Assembly: GCF_029278605.1 (NCBI RefSeq)
Contig: NZ_CP119572.1
Span: 3,100,001-3,164,000, forward strand
Direction: 5' to 3'
Origin: Cupriavidus sp. WKF15
Lineage (GTDB): Bacteria; Pseudomonadota; Gammaproteobacteria; Burkholderiales; Burkholderiaceae
DNA length: 64,000 bases
This document shows, in pieces, positions 16,790-25,885 of this stretch. The translations under genes were made by a program, and so were the position numbers. Each line of letters begins with the position of its first letter. Position 1 is the first letter of the stretch. The notes under the pieces are model-generated. The model searched no databases, was not told the origin of the DNA, and worked only from the letters and a program-made list of their open reading frames with translations.

Positions 16790-17758
16790 TCAGGCTTCCG
16801 CCTTCACGCCGGCGTCCTTCACGACCCTGGCCCACTTGCTGGACTCGGACACGATGAAGGCGCCGAACTGCTGGCTCGTGCCGCCCGAGTCCTCGGCGCC
16901 GAAGCTCTTGAGGCGCTCGACCACGTCGGGCATGGCCAGCACGCGGTTGACGTCCTCGTTCATGCGCTGCACCAGCGCCGGCGCCATGCCTTTCGGGCCC
17001 ACCAGGCCGTACCACGAGGCCGCGTCGAGGCCGGGGAAGCCGGACTCCGCCAGCGTTGGCACATTCGGATGACTGGCCGCGCGCTTCAGGCGGGTCTGCG
17101 CGATGGCGATCACCTTGCCCTGCTGGATGAACGGCGTGGCGGCGGTCATCGTGTCGAAGGCATAGTCGATCTGGCCGCCGAGCAGGTCCGCCACCAGCGG
17201 GCCCGAGCCCTTGTACGGCACGTGCACCACGTCGAGCTTCGCCTGCATCCGGAACATCTCCAGCGCCAGATGCTGGGCCGAGCCGATGCCAGACGAGCCG
17301 AAGGAAATCTTGCCGGGCTTCTGCCGGCACAGCGCCACGATCTCCGATACCGTGCGCACCTTCTGCTCGGGCCGACAGGTCAGCATATTGGGCGTGACGC
17401 CGACCATCGAGATCGGCGAGAAGTCGGTGCGCGGGTCGTACTTGACGTCGAGCAGCGCGGGGGCGATCGCATGGCTGTTGACGTGGGCCATCAGCAGCGT
17501 GGTGCCATCAGGCGGTTGCTTGGCGACATAGGCGGCGGCGATCGCGCCGGTCGCGCCCGGCTTGTTCTCCACCAGCACGCTGGTGTTCCACATGACCCCG
17601 AGCTTCTGCCCGATGACACGCGCCAGCACATCGGTGCCGCCGCCCGGCGCAAAGCCGACCACGATCCGCACCGGCCCGTGCACGTCGGCGGCGGCGCGCA
17701 CGAGGCTGGGAACCGCCAATCCGGCCACGGCCGCGAGCATGAATTGTCTGCGCTGCAT
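16790..17758 (-). CDS. Bug-family periplasmic solute-binding protein (TctC-like)
   Basis: A 322-residue periplasmic receptor of the tripartite tricarboxylate transporter type. The N-terminus MQRRQFMLAAVAGLAVPSLVRAA carries a twin-Arg-like RRQFML motif, so export by Tat is possible. Family motifs are IVVGFAPGGGTDVLARVIGQKL, VENKPGATGAIAAAYVAKQPPDG and GGQIDYAFDTM. No membrane subunits (TctA/TctB) are encoded nearby, which is usual for the many orphan Bug receptors of Burkholderiales. The CoA-transferase and enoyl-CoA hydratase downstream suggest the ligand is a carboxylate. The LysR gene is 70 bases upstream on the same strand. Confidence 0.9.
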   Translation of the reverse strand: MQRRQFMLAAVAGLAVPSLVRAAADVHGPVRIVVGFAPGGGTDVLARVIGQKLGVMWNTSVLVENKPGATGAIAAAYVAKQPPDGTTLLMAHVNSHAIAPALLDVKYDPRTDFSPISMVGVTPNMLTCRPEQKVRTVSEIVALCRQKPGKISFGSSGIGSAQHLALEMFRMQAKLDVVHVPYKGSGPLVADLLGGQIDYAFDTMTAATPFIQQGKVIAIAQTRLKRAASHPNVPTLAESGFPGLDAASWYGLVGPKGMAPALVQRMNEDVNRVLAMPDVVERLKSFGAEDSGGTSQQFGAFIVSESSKWARVVKDAGVKAEA

Positions 17759-17828
17759 TGCGTGTCTCCGTCCTATGACTGGTCGTTATGGAGCCCATGA
17801 TGCGCAATGCGGCTGCAGCAGGCTATCG

Positions 17829-18764
17829 CTATTTGGGGGATTCAGGTTTCGCGTTTTGCGCAAGCACCGCCAGCACGCCCTGCGCGGCCGACGACAGCGC
17901 GCCGGGCGGTCGGTGGCACAGCACGAACTGCCGCTGCGCCCAGGGCCCGGCGATGGGCAGCCGCACGAAGCGGCTGCCAGCGGCCACCTCGGCCGCTATC
18001 GCCTCTGGCATCACCCCGCCACCCAGGTTCTGCGCCACCAGTGCGGCAATGCTGTCAAAGCCGCCCACCCGCATGCGCATCCGCAGTACGCGGCCGGCCT
18101 CTTCAGCCAGCCGCTCCAGCCCGATCGAGATCGCCGAACTCTCGCCGAGCACGATCAGGTCGCAGTCCAGCACGTCGTCCGTAGTCACCTGCTTGCGCCG
18201 CGCCAACGCATGGCCGCGCGCAACCACGAGCATCAGCCGGTCGGCCCGGTATGGTGCAGTCGGCATATCGATCACGCCGAGGCTGCTTTCGTAAATGCCG
18301 ATATCCACGGTACCGCGGCGCAGGCACTGCTGGACCTCCTGGCTGTTCATCTCCTGCAGATCGATACGCACGCCGGGGCAAGCGCTGGCGCAGCGCTGGA
18401 TGTCGAACGGCAGGAACTGGATCACGGCGGACTTGGGCGCCGCCACCCGCACCACGCCGAGGTCGCCGCCGACGAACGACGACGCATCGTCCTGCATGCG
18501 CTGGACCGTGTGGGTAATGCCGCGGGCGTGGGCCAGCAGCGCGCGGCCGGCTTCGGTCAGGGCCATGCCATGAGGCAGGCGTTCGAACAGGGAGACGCCG
18601 AGCTGGGATTCCAGCTCGAGGATGCGGCGGGACGCGGCCGCCGCGGCCAGGTGCAGGCGCTCCGCGCCGCGCGTGATGCTGCCTTGGTCGGCGACTGCGA
18701 TGAAGAGCTGGATGGTGGTGAGGTCGAAATGGAGGCGGGGATTGCGTGAGGAGGAAGACGTCAC
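17829..18764 (-). CDS. LysR-family regulator
   Basis: A LysR-type regulator of 311 residues if the GTG at 18764 is used (VTSSSSRNPRLHFDLTTIQLF). An in-frame ATG at 18836 would add 24 residues; neither start has a good ribosome site, and the shorter form matches the family. The HTH is DLTTIQLFIAVADQGSITRGAERLHLAAAAASRRILELE, then FERLPHGMALTEAGRALLAHA. The effector domain starts near residue 100 (GDLGVVRVAAPKSAV). It lies 70 bases upstream of the Bug, CoA-transferase and crotonase genes in the same direction and probably controls them. Confidence 0.82.
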   Translation of the reverse strand: MTSSSSRNPRLHFDLTTIQLFIAVADQGSITRGAERLHLAAAAASRRILELESQLGVSLFERLPHGMALTEAGRALLAHARGITHTVQRMQDDASSFVGGDLGVVRVAAPKSAVIQFLPFDIQRCASACPGVRIDLQEMNSQEVQQCLRRGTVDIGIYESSLGVIDMPTAPYRADRLMLVVARGHALARRKQVTTDDVLDCDLIVLGESSAISIGLERLAEEAGRVLRMRMRVGGFDSIAALVAQNLGGGVMPEAIAAEVAAGSRFVRLPIAGPWAQRQFVLCHRPPGALSSAAQGVLAVLAQNAKPESPK

Positions 18765-19006
18765 GATGGTCTGCGCGCCAATGGGCGTCGTTGTGGGCGA
18801 GCGACAGATGGCGGTCAGCGAAACCGCCACAAGCATGTCGGAATGAAGCTGTGTGCTCGCCGATTGTCTGCATGAGCGCCGGCATCGGCAATTGCGGGTT
18901 TCCCGCGTCCGCGCAGCTTCATCGGGATGCTCGCGAAGGGGCAGCACTGCATAGGTCGCCAATGCCGCGGCTTGGCGCCGCGCCAGTCGGCGCCTTCCGT
19001 CCCCAT

Positions 19007-19333
19007 TCACTCGTGGCGCTTCTTTTTCTGGGGCGAAGTCGAAACGGGAGATTTCGGCGGCACGAGGAACATCGCGTGACTCAGAGGCGTGGAAGTCGGT
19101 TCGCGTGCCTCCTTGGGGGATGCAGGGGTGACACGCGACTCGTCCATGGCGGTCCCTGGGATCCCCGCACCATTTTCGTAGCCAGTAGAAACCGACTCGA
19201 GGTAGCCCGGCGGGAAATGTTGCTCGGGCACGACGGATGTCTGGGCCTGGACGACACCGGCGAGCAGCAACAGGACACTGCCGGCGGTCAGGCAACCTCT
19301 ACGGGAAAGGACGGGGGAAGGATGAGGGATCAT
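19007..19333 (-). CDS. Small secreted hypothetical protein (108 aa)
   Basis: A 108-residue exported protein. I chose the ATG at 19333, which has GGAGG seven bases upstream, over earlier in-frame ATGs. The signal peptide is MIPHPSPVLSRRGCLTAGSVLLLLAGVVQAQ, cleaved after AQA. The mature part is low in hydrophobic residues, rich in Pro, Ser and Glu, and ends in the basic tail PQKKKRHE. No domain is recognised. The start site and signal peptide argue that the gene is real. Confidence 0.55.
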   Translation of the reverse strand: MIPHPSPVLSRRGCLTAGSVLLLLAGVVQAQTSVVPEQHFPPGYLESVSTGYENGAGIPGTAMDESRVTPASPKEAREPTSTPLSHAMFLVPPKSPVSTSPQKKKRHE

Positions 19334-19821
19334 GAAAGCCTCCATGTCCATCGCGAAACACAAGGCGTGGGAATACCCCCGTGAATGGCAGGCAACTTGT
19401 TCGTTCGCAGGGCTGCTGTGCGATGACAGAAATCAGCGCCGGACTTGTATGCCTGAGGTGCGGGGGATGGCAACAGCAAGTGCGAACGTGGATCGCGACA
19501 GGCTGTGTATCAAGATGTGTAGTCCACCAATCCGGAAAGTCAATGATGACATGACACAGCCGGTGCATCCGCGTTGCGTATGCCCGCAGGCGCAGGCTGC
19601 GCGTCAAAGGAAAAAGCGCACGGTGCTTAATATCAATCTTGAAACACTTGTGATTTCTTTCGATTCTGCGATTCTGCGATTGCCGTGACGCGTGGCGCAG
19701 ATGCTATGACTGTTCGTGTCAAGCGATCAGGTTTCGCTGCGGTAGGTCATAGGCTATGCAGCCAGTTTCGGGATATTGAATCGAAGGCCACCACCTCCTC
19801 ACGATCTCCAGCGCCGCTACA
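19334..19821. other. Intergenic region, no gene seen
   Basis: About 490 bases between two minus-strand genes. Base composition is lower in GC than the flanks. A short run of 8-base units (CGATTCTG twice, then CGATTGCC) lies at 19661-19684. I see no convincing coding sequence, RNA or terminator. Confidence 0.4.
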
Positions 19822-20601
19822 TCATCTCCCCGCGTCGCCGGCCCGAACCATCGCCACATACCGTTGCACCGCTACAACCACCGCATGAACCATGCGAGCC
19901 TGGTTCCCCGGATCACTGACATAAGCCTCGTCAGCCGGATCCACAATGACCCCCGCCTCCAGCAGCACCGCTGGCATCACGGATTGCCGCAGAACAACCA
20001 GATCGTCGAAGCGATAAATACCAAAATCTGGCGCCAGTAGTTCCCGCGATTCGCCGGCGATTGGTTCCGCATGATGCAACGTCGGCGCGCGCCCCAGCTT
20101 GCGCATTTCTTCGCCGAGGATCTGCGCGAATACATAGCTCTGCGCGAAGCGCGGATTGCGTTGCGACACGAAGATCGAATAGCCGGCGATGGGCCGCGTA
20201 GTCCGATATGCATCGAGATCGCCCGCCTTGGCTCTCTCCAGATACTGCATCTGCGCGGAATCGTGGTGGATCGACAGGAACAGGTCCGCCTGCCGTGCAT
20301 TCGCGTACTGGGCGCGCGCTTCCAGCGACACGTTCTCGGTCGGGCCACGGGTGAGGGCCACATCGAACCCGGCCAGCGTGAGCGCCTGTACCAGCTGCGA
20401 GGTCAGCCGGTCGTTGTAGTGCACCTCATGGATGCCACGTACACCCAATGCGCCGCCTTGCGACGGTGTGTGTCCGGGATCGATGACGATGCGGACCGGC
20501 CGCGGGCTGGCGGGCGACTGCGACGCGCAGGCGACGGCCGAAAGGCCGGCCGCCAGCCCAGCCAACACTGCCCGGCGGCCGCGAGAGATCGCCCCTGTCA
20601 T
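19822..20601 (-). CDS. N-acetylmuramoyl-L-alanine amidase (Amidase_3), lipoprotein-like
   Basis: A 259-residue zinc amidase of the AmiC/CwlB type. The N-terminus has basic residues (SRGRRAVLAG) and a lipobox-like SAVAC with Cys25, suggesting a membrane-anchored periplasmic enzyme. The catalytic domain shows IVIDPGHTPSQGG (first zinc His), IHEVHYNDRLTSQLVQAL (Glu/His ligands), LFLSIHHDSAQ (third His) and the C-terminal VMPAVLLEAGVIVDPADEA with its catalytic Glu. It cuts the amide bond between MurNAc and the stem peptide. It starts four bases after the LprI-like gene, so the two are co-transcribed. Confidence 0.88.
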   Translation of the reverse strand: MTGAISRGRRAVLAGLAAGLSAVACASQSPASPRPVRIVIDPGHTPSQGGALGVRGIHEVHYNDRLTSQLVQALTLAGFDVALTRGPTENVSLEARAQYANARQADLFLSIHHDSAQMQYLERAKAGDLDAYRTTRPIAGYSIFVSQRNPRFAQSYVFAQILGEEMRKLGRAPTLHHAEPIAGESRELLAPDFGIYRFDDLVVLRQSVMPAVLLEAGVIVDPADEAYVSDPGNQARMVHAVVVAVQRYVAMVRAGDAGR

Positions 20602-20605
20602 CGGA

Positions 20606-20989
20606 TCAGTTCCAGGACTTCTTGCTGATCATGTCGTTGCGGCAGGTGCCGGCCTTGCATTCGCGCACGCGGTCGCGCAGGTATTCGGCGCGGTCGCGGT
20701 TGACGCGGTAGTTGCAGTCGACGTCGATGGCCCCGCTAGACTCGCACGACGCGTCGCGGTACTTGATCCAGGCCAGTTGGGTGTCCTTCAACTGCTGCTT
20801 CACGCTGTCGCCGACCAGGCCACGCAACTCGTTGTAGCTCGAATTCAATTCCTTGTCGGATTCGAGGAACAACTTCGCGAAGCAGTACGTCTTGTCGTAG
20901 CTGGTGCGGTACTTGTCGCATTCGTTGGCGGCATGGGCAGCAAGCGGAGCCAGCAGGGCGAAGGTCAGGGTGGAAAGGATGGCTTTCAT
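20606..20989 (-). CDS. LprI-like (DUF1311) secreted protein, putative lysozyme inhibitor family
   Basis: A 127-residue exported protein. I chose MKAILSTLTFALLAPLAAHA (ATG at 20989), which gives a clean signal peptide cleaved after AHA; an ATG two codons upstream (20995) is equally possible and neither has a strong ribosome site. The mature region has the LprI-type pattern: CDKYRTSYDKTYCFAKLF, ELNSSYNELRGLV, LKDTQLAWIKYRDASCES, and a Cys pair near the end (ECKAGTC). LprI of Mycobacterium inhibits lysozyme; for this family in Proteobacteria the role is not proven. It precedes the amidase by four bases, suggesting a joint cell-wall task. Confidence 0.75.
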   Translation of the reverse strand: MKAILSTLTFALLAPLAAHAANECDKYRTSYDKTYCFAKLFLESDKELNSSYNELRGLVGDSVKQQLKDTQLAWIKYRDASCESSGAIDVDCNYRVNRDRAEYLRDRVRECKAGTCRNDMISKKSWN

Positions 20990-21157
20990 TGGCATTGGAA
21001 TGACGGAAGAGGAAGAGTGGCTGCAGGCGTGCAACGCGTGCCGCCCGCCACGGGCTGAATGGCCGCGCACAGTTTATCCGGTACGGGCAACTGCCGCACC
21101 TGGTCCCTGTCGCCTCACCTGGAGAGGCGCGGCTGTGCCACCTGTCCCGGTAACCGC

Positions 21158-22000
21158 TTAGTCGATCAGCTTGCCGTGCGCATCGAAGAACGGATGCAGT
21201 GGGCCATACTCGCCGATCGCGGCGGCGTGTGTGACCAGGCCGTGCTGCGGATGCCACCAGTGCAACAGGTAGCCGGGCGGCTCCATGCGGAAGCGCGACG
21301 GTGCCTGTGGGTCCAGGTCCAGCGCCACCTGATGCGCGGGACCGGGCGCGGTGATCGCGATGGTGCCGGCGAAGCGCCGCGTGATGTGGCGATGCAGGTG
21401 GCCACACAGTATGCGCTCGACCTGCGGGTGCTGCCGCACGACGGCTTCGAGCGCCGCCGCATTTTCCAGCCCCTGTTCGTCCATGTGCCCGATGCCCGTG
21501 TAGAACGGCGGATGGTGCAGCAGCAACAGCGTCGGCTTGGCCGGCGCGGCGGCGAGTGTGGCCTGCAGCCACGGCAGCGCGGCGGGATCGACGCGCCCGC
21601 CCGGTTTGCCCGGCACCGTGCAGTCGAAACCGACGAGGCGCAGCGGCCCTGCGTCGACGGCATAGTGGACCGGCGCCTCGCCGTCGCCATTGGCAAACAG
21701 GTAGTCATGATCGGCAAACACCGCCCGCAGCGCGCCGCGGCTGTCGTGATTGCCGGGCAGCAGGCGGTATGGCATCGGCAGGCGCTGCAGGATGTCGCGC
21801 AGGAAGCAGTACTCGGCCTCGGCGCCGAAGTCGACCAGGTCGCCGGTGATGATGACGATGTCCGGGCGTTGCGGCAGGGCCAGCAGCGTGTCGATCCAGC
21901 GGTGCAGCGCGCCGGCGGTATCGACCATCCGGTAGGACAGTTTTCCGCCGGCCTTGATGTGCAGGTCGGTGACATGCGCAACGAGATAGGGCTTGCTCAT
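21158..22000 (-). CDS. Metallophosphoesterase (GpdQ/CpdA-type phosphodiesterase)
   Basis: A 280-residue calcineurin-like phosphodiesterase. The start at 22000 (MSKPYLVAHVTDLHI) overlaps the stop of the ABC ATPase gene by four bases. All metal-site motifs are present: DLH in HVTDLHIKAGG, IITGDLVDFG, LPGNHDSRGAL, LLHHPPFYTGIG and CGHLHRHI. There is no signal peptide, so it acts in the cytoplasm. GpdQ relatives cleave glycerophosphodiesters and CpdA cleaves cAMP. As the last gene of a LacI-regulated importer operon it probably cuts the imported phosphodiester. Confidence 0.85.
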   Translation of the reverse strand: MSKPYLVAHVTDLHIKAGGKLSYRMVDTAGALHRWIDTLLALPQRPDIVIITGDLVDFGAEAEYCFLRDILQRLPMPYRLLPGNHDSRGALRAVFADHDYLFANGDGEAPVHYAVDAGPLRLVGFDCTVPGKPGGRVDPAALPWLQATLAAAPAKPTLLLLHHPPFYTGIGHMDEQGLENAAALEAVVRQHPQVERILCGHLHRHITRRFAGTIAITAPGPAHQVALDLDPQAPSRFRMEPPGYLLHWWHPQHGLVTHAAAIGEYGPLHPFFDAHGKLID

Positions 22001-23058
22001 GCTGCCTCGGCCTCCGCCAATGTGATCATGTGCGCGGTGTCGACGCGCAATCCGATGCGATCGCCGGCCTGCCAGCCGTCGCGCCGCGTGGTGTCGACGA
22101 TCAGCGGCGCGCCGGCGCCAACATCCACCAGCAGCCGCGTGCAGTTGCCGAGAAACAGCGCGGTGATCACAGCACCCTGCACATGCGCGTTGTCCGCATG
22201 CGCGAGCGCCACGTCCTCGGGCCTGAACATGAGTTCGGCACGCGGGCCGGCCGCGGTCTTGGGGTCGCGCGGCACCACGCCGCCCGGCACGCGCCACGCG
22301 CCGCCGTGCTCCGCCGTGGCGCAGAGGCGGTTCATCGTGCCGATGAAATCCGCGACGAACGCATTGGCCGGCGCGCGGTAGATCTCCTGCGGCGTGCCTG
22401 CCTGCGCGATGCGGCCGCGGTCCATGACGATGATGCGGTCGCCGAGCGCCATCGCCTCCGCCTGGTCGTGCGTCACGTAGACGGCCGTGATGCGCAGGCT
22501 GCGCAGGAGCTGGTTGATGTCGGCGCGCAATGCGTCGCGCAGCTTGGCGTCGAGCGCGGTCAGCGGCTCGTCCAGCAGCAGCACGCGCGGCTGCACGGCA
22601 ATGGCGCGGGCGAGCGCCACGCGCTGACGCTGGCCGCCGGAAAGCTGGTCGACGCGGCGGTCGGCGAACGGCCCGAGATGCATCATGCCGAGCATGTCGT
22701 CGATGCGCCGGCGTTGCGTGGCGGCGTCCACGCGGCGCACGCGCAGGCCGTAGCCGATGTTCTCGGCGACCGTCATGTTGGGAAACAGCGCATAGTTCTG
22801 GAACACCATGCCGACGCCGCGCTGCTCGATCGGCAGCGCCGTCACGTTGGTGTCGCCGAACCAGACCTCGCCGCCAGCGTCCGGCGACTCCAGTCCCGCG
22901 ATGATGCGCAGCGTGGTGGTCTTGCCGCAGCCCGAGGGGCCGAGCAGCACCAGCGTCTCGGCGGCACCGATGTCCAGGTCCAGCGGCTGCAGCGCCAGTG
23001 CGCCGTCGGCGAAGGTCTTGCCGCAGCGGCGCAGGCGGATGGTCGTGGGTTCATGCAT
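21997..23058 (-). CDS. ABC transporter ATP-binding protein (UgpC/PotA/FbpC-type)
   Basis: A 353-residue importer ATPase. Walker A is LLGPSGCGKTTTLR, the Q-loop VGMVFQNYALFPNMTVAENI, the signature LSGGQRQRVALARA, Walker B RVLLLDEPLTALDA and the switch His in VYVTHDQAEAMAL. The C-terminal 110 residues are a TOBE domain (MFRPEDVALAHADNA). It overlaps the upstream permease gene by eight bases and the downstream phosphodiesterase by four, so the operon is tightly coupled. The ATPase itself does not reveal the substrate. Confidence 0.92.
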   Translation of the reverse strand: MHEPTTIRLRRCGKTFADGALALQPLDLDIGAAETLVLLGPSGCGKTTTLRIIAGLESPDAGGEVWFGDTNVTALPIEQRGVGMVFQNYALFPNMTVAENIGYGLRVRRVDAATQRRRIDDMLGMMHLGPFADRRVDQLSGGQRQRVALARAIAVQPRVLLLDEPLTALDAKLRDALRADINQLLRSLRITAVYVTHDQAEAMALGDRIIVMDRGRIAQAGTPQEIYRAPANAFVADFIGTMNRLCATAEHGGAWRVPGGVVPRDPKTAAGPRAELMFRPEDVALAHADNAHVQGAVITALFLGNCTRLLVDVGAGAPLIVDTTRRDGWQAGDRIGLRVDTAHMITLAEAEAA

Positions 23059-23917
23059 GGCGGGTCTCGGTAGGGGTGGCGGGCGCGGCGGTCACGGCCG
23101 GCACCTCGGCGCGCACGTGCTTGCGGGCGCGCGCGCCCATGGCGGCCAGCGCCTGCATCAGCACGAGCAGCGGAATGATCATCACGAAGAAGACGATGGT
23201 GTAGGCGGAGCCGATCTCGAGCCGCATCGACGCATAGCTGTCCGCCAGTCCCACGGGCAGCGTCTGCGTGGTCGGCGTGTGCAGCATCCAGGTCAGGTTG
23301 AACTCGCCGACCGACAGCGTGACCACCATCAGCGCGCCGGCCAGGATCCCCTGGCGGCAGTTCGGCAGGATCACCGTGAAGAAGCGCTGCATGCGGCCGG
23401 CGCCAAGGCTGGCGGCCGCGTCCTCGAGCGTGCGGATGTCGATGGCCGACAGGATCGCCAGCACGGCACGCACCATGAACGGCAGCGTGAACAGCACGTG
23501 GCCGATCAGGATAAACACCCAGCTCGTGCGCAGCGCCTGCCACTGGCCATAGAGCAGGATCAGGCCGAGCGCGGTGGCAAGGCCCGGGATCGCCACGGGC
23601 AACATCAGCAGTTCCTCGATCAGGCGCGTGACGCGGTTGCGGCGCAGCGCCATGTAGTACGCGGCGGGCACGCCGAGCACCAGCGTGCAGGCCAGGCATG
23701 CGAGCGCGATGCCGAGCGACAGGAAGATCGTATTGCGGTACAGCGACCAGACCTCCTCGAGCCAGCGAGTGGTAAGGCCGCTGGCGAGGCCGACGAAGAT
23801 GTTGTTGGTGAGGCCGGCCAGCACGGACAGCACGACCGGCACGATCATGAACAGGCAGACCGCCAGCGTCAGCGCGAGCTGCAGCCAGTAGCGAAGGCCA
23901 GGGCGAACGGTAGACAT
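23051..23917 (-). CDS. ABC transporter permease (second)
   Basis: A 288-residue membrane permease, start at 23917 after AGGAG. Six spans are visible, from WLQLALTLAVCLFMIVPVVL to AYTIVFFVMIIPLLVLMQAL, with the EAA-type loop DIRTLEDAAASLGAGRMQRFFTVILPNCRQGI that contacts the ATPase. It pairs with the other permease and belongs to the PotC/PhnV-like group. The C-terminal tail is Ala/Thr/Arg-rich. Confidence 0.9.
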   Translation of the reverse strand: MSTVRPGLRYWLQLALTLAVCLFMIVPVVLSVLAGLTNNIFVGLASGLTTRWLEEVWSLYRNTIFLSLGIALACLACTLVLGVPAAYYMALRRNRVTRLIEELLMLPVAIPGLATALGLILLYGQWQALRTSWVFILIGHVLFTLPFMVRAVLAILSAIDIRTLEDAAASLGAGRMQRFFTVILPNCRQGILAGALMVVTLSVGEFNLTWMLHTPTTQTLPVGLADSYASMRLEIGSAYTIVFFVMIIPLLVLMQALAAMGARARKHVRAEVPAVTAAPATPTETRHA

Positions 23918-23927
23918 GATCGAGCTC

Positions 23928-24746
23928 CTAGGCGGTGGCGGCGACGGCATCGCCGGAGAACCAGCGCGCCACCGCGAGCAGGGCCCAGGTCACGCTGCCC
24001 AGCAGGATGGAGAGCGCGGCCGCCATGCCGAAGTTGGCGTAGTTGGTGAATTCGTTGTAGATCGTCAGCGGCAGCACGTCGAGCTGCGTGGCCAGCGTGA
24101 ATGCCGTGCCGAACGCGCCCATGCTGGTCGCGAAGCAGATTGCGCCGCTGGAGAGCATCGCCGGCATCAGCGCGGGCAGCATCACGTCGCACACCACGCG
24201 CCACGGGCTCGCGCCGAGCGAGCGCGCCGCTTCCTCGAGCGAGGTGTCGAGCTTCTCCACCGCCGCCATCACGGTCAGGATCACGCGCGGAATCGAGAAG
24301 TACAGGTAGCCGACGAAGAGGCCGGCAAGCCCGTAGGCAAAGGCCCAGCGCTCGCCCGCGAGCCAGTCGCCGACCATCGCCGAAAGGCCGTTGCGTCCGC
24401 CGAGCATGATGACCATGAAGCCGATCACCACCCCGGGGAACGCCAGGGGGAACGTCAGCACGGCGACAAGCGCGGGCTTGCCCGGCACGGGGTTGCGCTG
24501 CAGAAACGTGCCGGCGATGCCGGCGATGACGAGCGTCGCCAGCGTGACGGCGCCGGACAGCAGCACCGTCACCATCAGGCTGTGCAGATAGCGGGGACTC
24601 GTCAGCACGGTCCAGTACACGCCCGCGCCTTGCGGCCCTTCGACGCTGACCGCGACAAGGCGCGCCATCGGCAGGCAGAAGAACGCAAGGAAGACGACCA
24701 GTGCCGGCAGTGCGAAGCCGAACAGGAGGAGATTTCGCTTTGTCAT
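23928..24746 (-). CDS. ABC transporter permease (first)
   Basis: A 272-residue permease, start at 24746 (MTKRNLLLFGFALPALVVFLAFF). About six spans are seen and the EAA loop is KLDTSLEEAARSLGASPWRVVCDVMLPALMPAM. It belongs to the PotB/PhnU-like group. Its stop lies ten bases before the next permease start. Together with the partner permease, ATPase and binding protein it makes a complete type I importer. Confidence 0.9.
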   Translation of the reverse strand: MTKRNLLLFGFALPALVVFLAFFCLPMARLVAVSVEGPQGAGVYWTVLTSPRYLHSLMVTVLLSGAVTLATLVIAGIAGTFLQRNPVPGKPALVAVLTFPLAFPGVVIGFMVIMLGGRNGLSAMVGDWLAGERWAFAYGLAGLFVGYLYFSIPRVILTVMAAVEKLDTSLEEAARSLGASPWRVVCDVMLPALMPAMLSSGAICFATSMGAFGTAFTLATQLDVLPLTIYNEFTNYANFGMAAALSILLGSVTWALLAVARWFSGDAVAATA

Positions 24747-24819
24747 GGGATGGGCCTTGCCGTGGCGTCGTCCCCGCGCGAGCGGGGGGCGGGGACGACT
24801 GACCATTACCAGCGCGTGC

Positions 24820-25842
24820 TCAGCGCACTTCCTTCAGGTACTGCTCGCTGAATGCCTTCTGCACATCGGCCATGCGGCCGAAATCGACCGGCTTGGCACG
24901 CGCGTACTCGGAGGCCGGCAGGAAGCGTGCCTGGACCTCCTTCGAAACCGCGCTGCTGCGCACCGGGCGCAGGTAGGCATTGGCCCACAGCGCCTGGCCG
25001 GCGTCCGACAGCACGAAGTCCAGCACCTTGCGGCCCTCGGCCTCATGCGGGGCCTTGTTGACGAGGCTCATCACGTAGGGCACCACGACCGTACCTTCCT
25101 TCGGGATGACGAAGGCCACGTTGGCGTGGTCCTTGTAGCGGGCGCGGTACGCATTGAAGTCATAGTCGAGCAGGATGGGGATCTCGCCGGAGAGCACGCG
25201 CGCGTAGGCGGTCTGCTTCGGCACGATCGGCTGGTTCTTCTGCAGGTCCTTGAAGTACTTGAAGGCGGGGCCGAAGTTGTCGAACGTGCCGCCCAGCGCC
25301 TGGTTGACGGCGACCGCGCCGACGTAGCCGACGAACGCGCTGGCCGGGTCGAGATAGCCGATCAGGCCCTTGTACTCGGGCTTCTGCAGGTCGGCCCACG
25401 ACTGTGGCACGGGCTTGCCGCGCAGCGCGTCCACGTTGACCATGAAGCCGAGCGTGCCCGAGTGGATCGCGAACCAGTTGCCCTGCGGGTCCTTCAGGCC
25501 ATCGGGGATGTCGTTCCAGTGCGCTGGCTTGTACGGTGCGGTCACCCCGTCCTTCTTGGCCTGGATGCCGAAGGTCACGCCGTAGTAGACCACGTCGGCC
25601 ACCGGGCTCGCCTTCTCCGCCACCAACTGCGCCAGCGACTGGCCGGAGTTCTTGTTGTCCAGCGGCACGGTAACGCCGGTCTTTTCCTTGATGGCGCGGA
25701 TCTGCGCGGCCCAGTCGGCCCATTCGGGCGGGCAGTTGTAGCAGATGGCGGTCTGCGCGAAGGCTCCGTGGCTGAAGGCCGCGGCGGCGAACATCAGGGC
25801 GATCCGGCGCAGCGGGCGGCGCCAGGCGGAGAACGGTTGCAT
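24820..25842 (-). CDS. ABC transporter periplasmic substrate-binding protein
   Basis: A 340-residue exported receptor, start at 25842 after AAGGAG. The signal peptide is MQPFSAWRRPLRRIALMFAAAAFSHGAFAQ. The mature protein has the two-lobe fold of the iron/polyamine/phosphonate group: ICYNCPPEWADWAAQIRAIKEKTG, VADVVYYGVTFGIQAK, IHSGTLGFMVNVDAL and PQSWADLQKPEYKGLIGYLDP. The CYNCP cysteine pair near the mature N-terminus may form a disulfide. With a phosphodiesterase in the operon, a phosphodiester or phosphonate ligand is more likely than iron; this is inference. Confidence 0.88.
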   Translation of the reverse strand: MQPFSAWRRPLRRIALMFAAAAFSHGAFAQTAICYNCPPEWADWAAQIRAIKEKTGVTVPLDNKNSGQSLAQLVAEKASPVADVVYYGVTFGIQAKKDGVTAPYKPAHWNDIPDGLKDPQGNWFAIHSGTLGFMVNVDALRGKPVPQSWADLQKPEYKGLIGYLDPASAFVGYVGAVAVNQALGGTFDNFGPAFKYFKDLQKNQPIVPKQTAYARVLSGEIPILLDYDFNAYRARYKDHANVAFVIPKEGTVVVPYVMSLVNKAPHEAEGRKVLDFVLSDAGQALWANAYLRPVRSSAVSKEVQARFLPASEYARAKPVDFGRMADVQKAFSEQYLKEVR

Positions 25843-25885
25843 GTGAGGCTCCTTGGTTGGCAACTGTCGGTGGTGGAAAGCTGGG

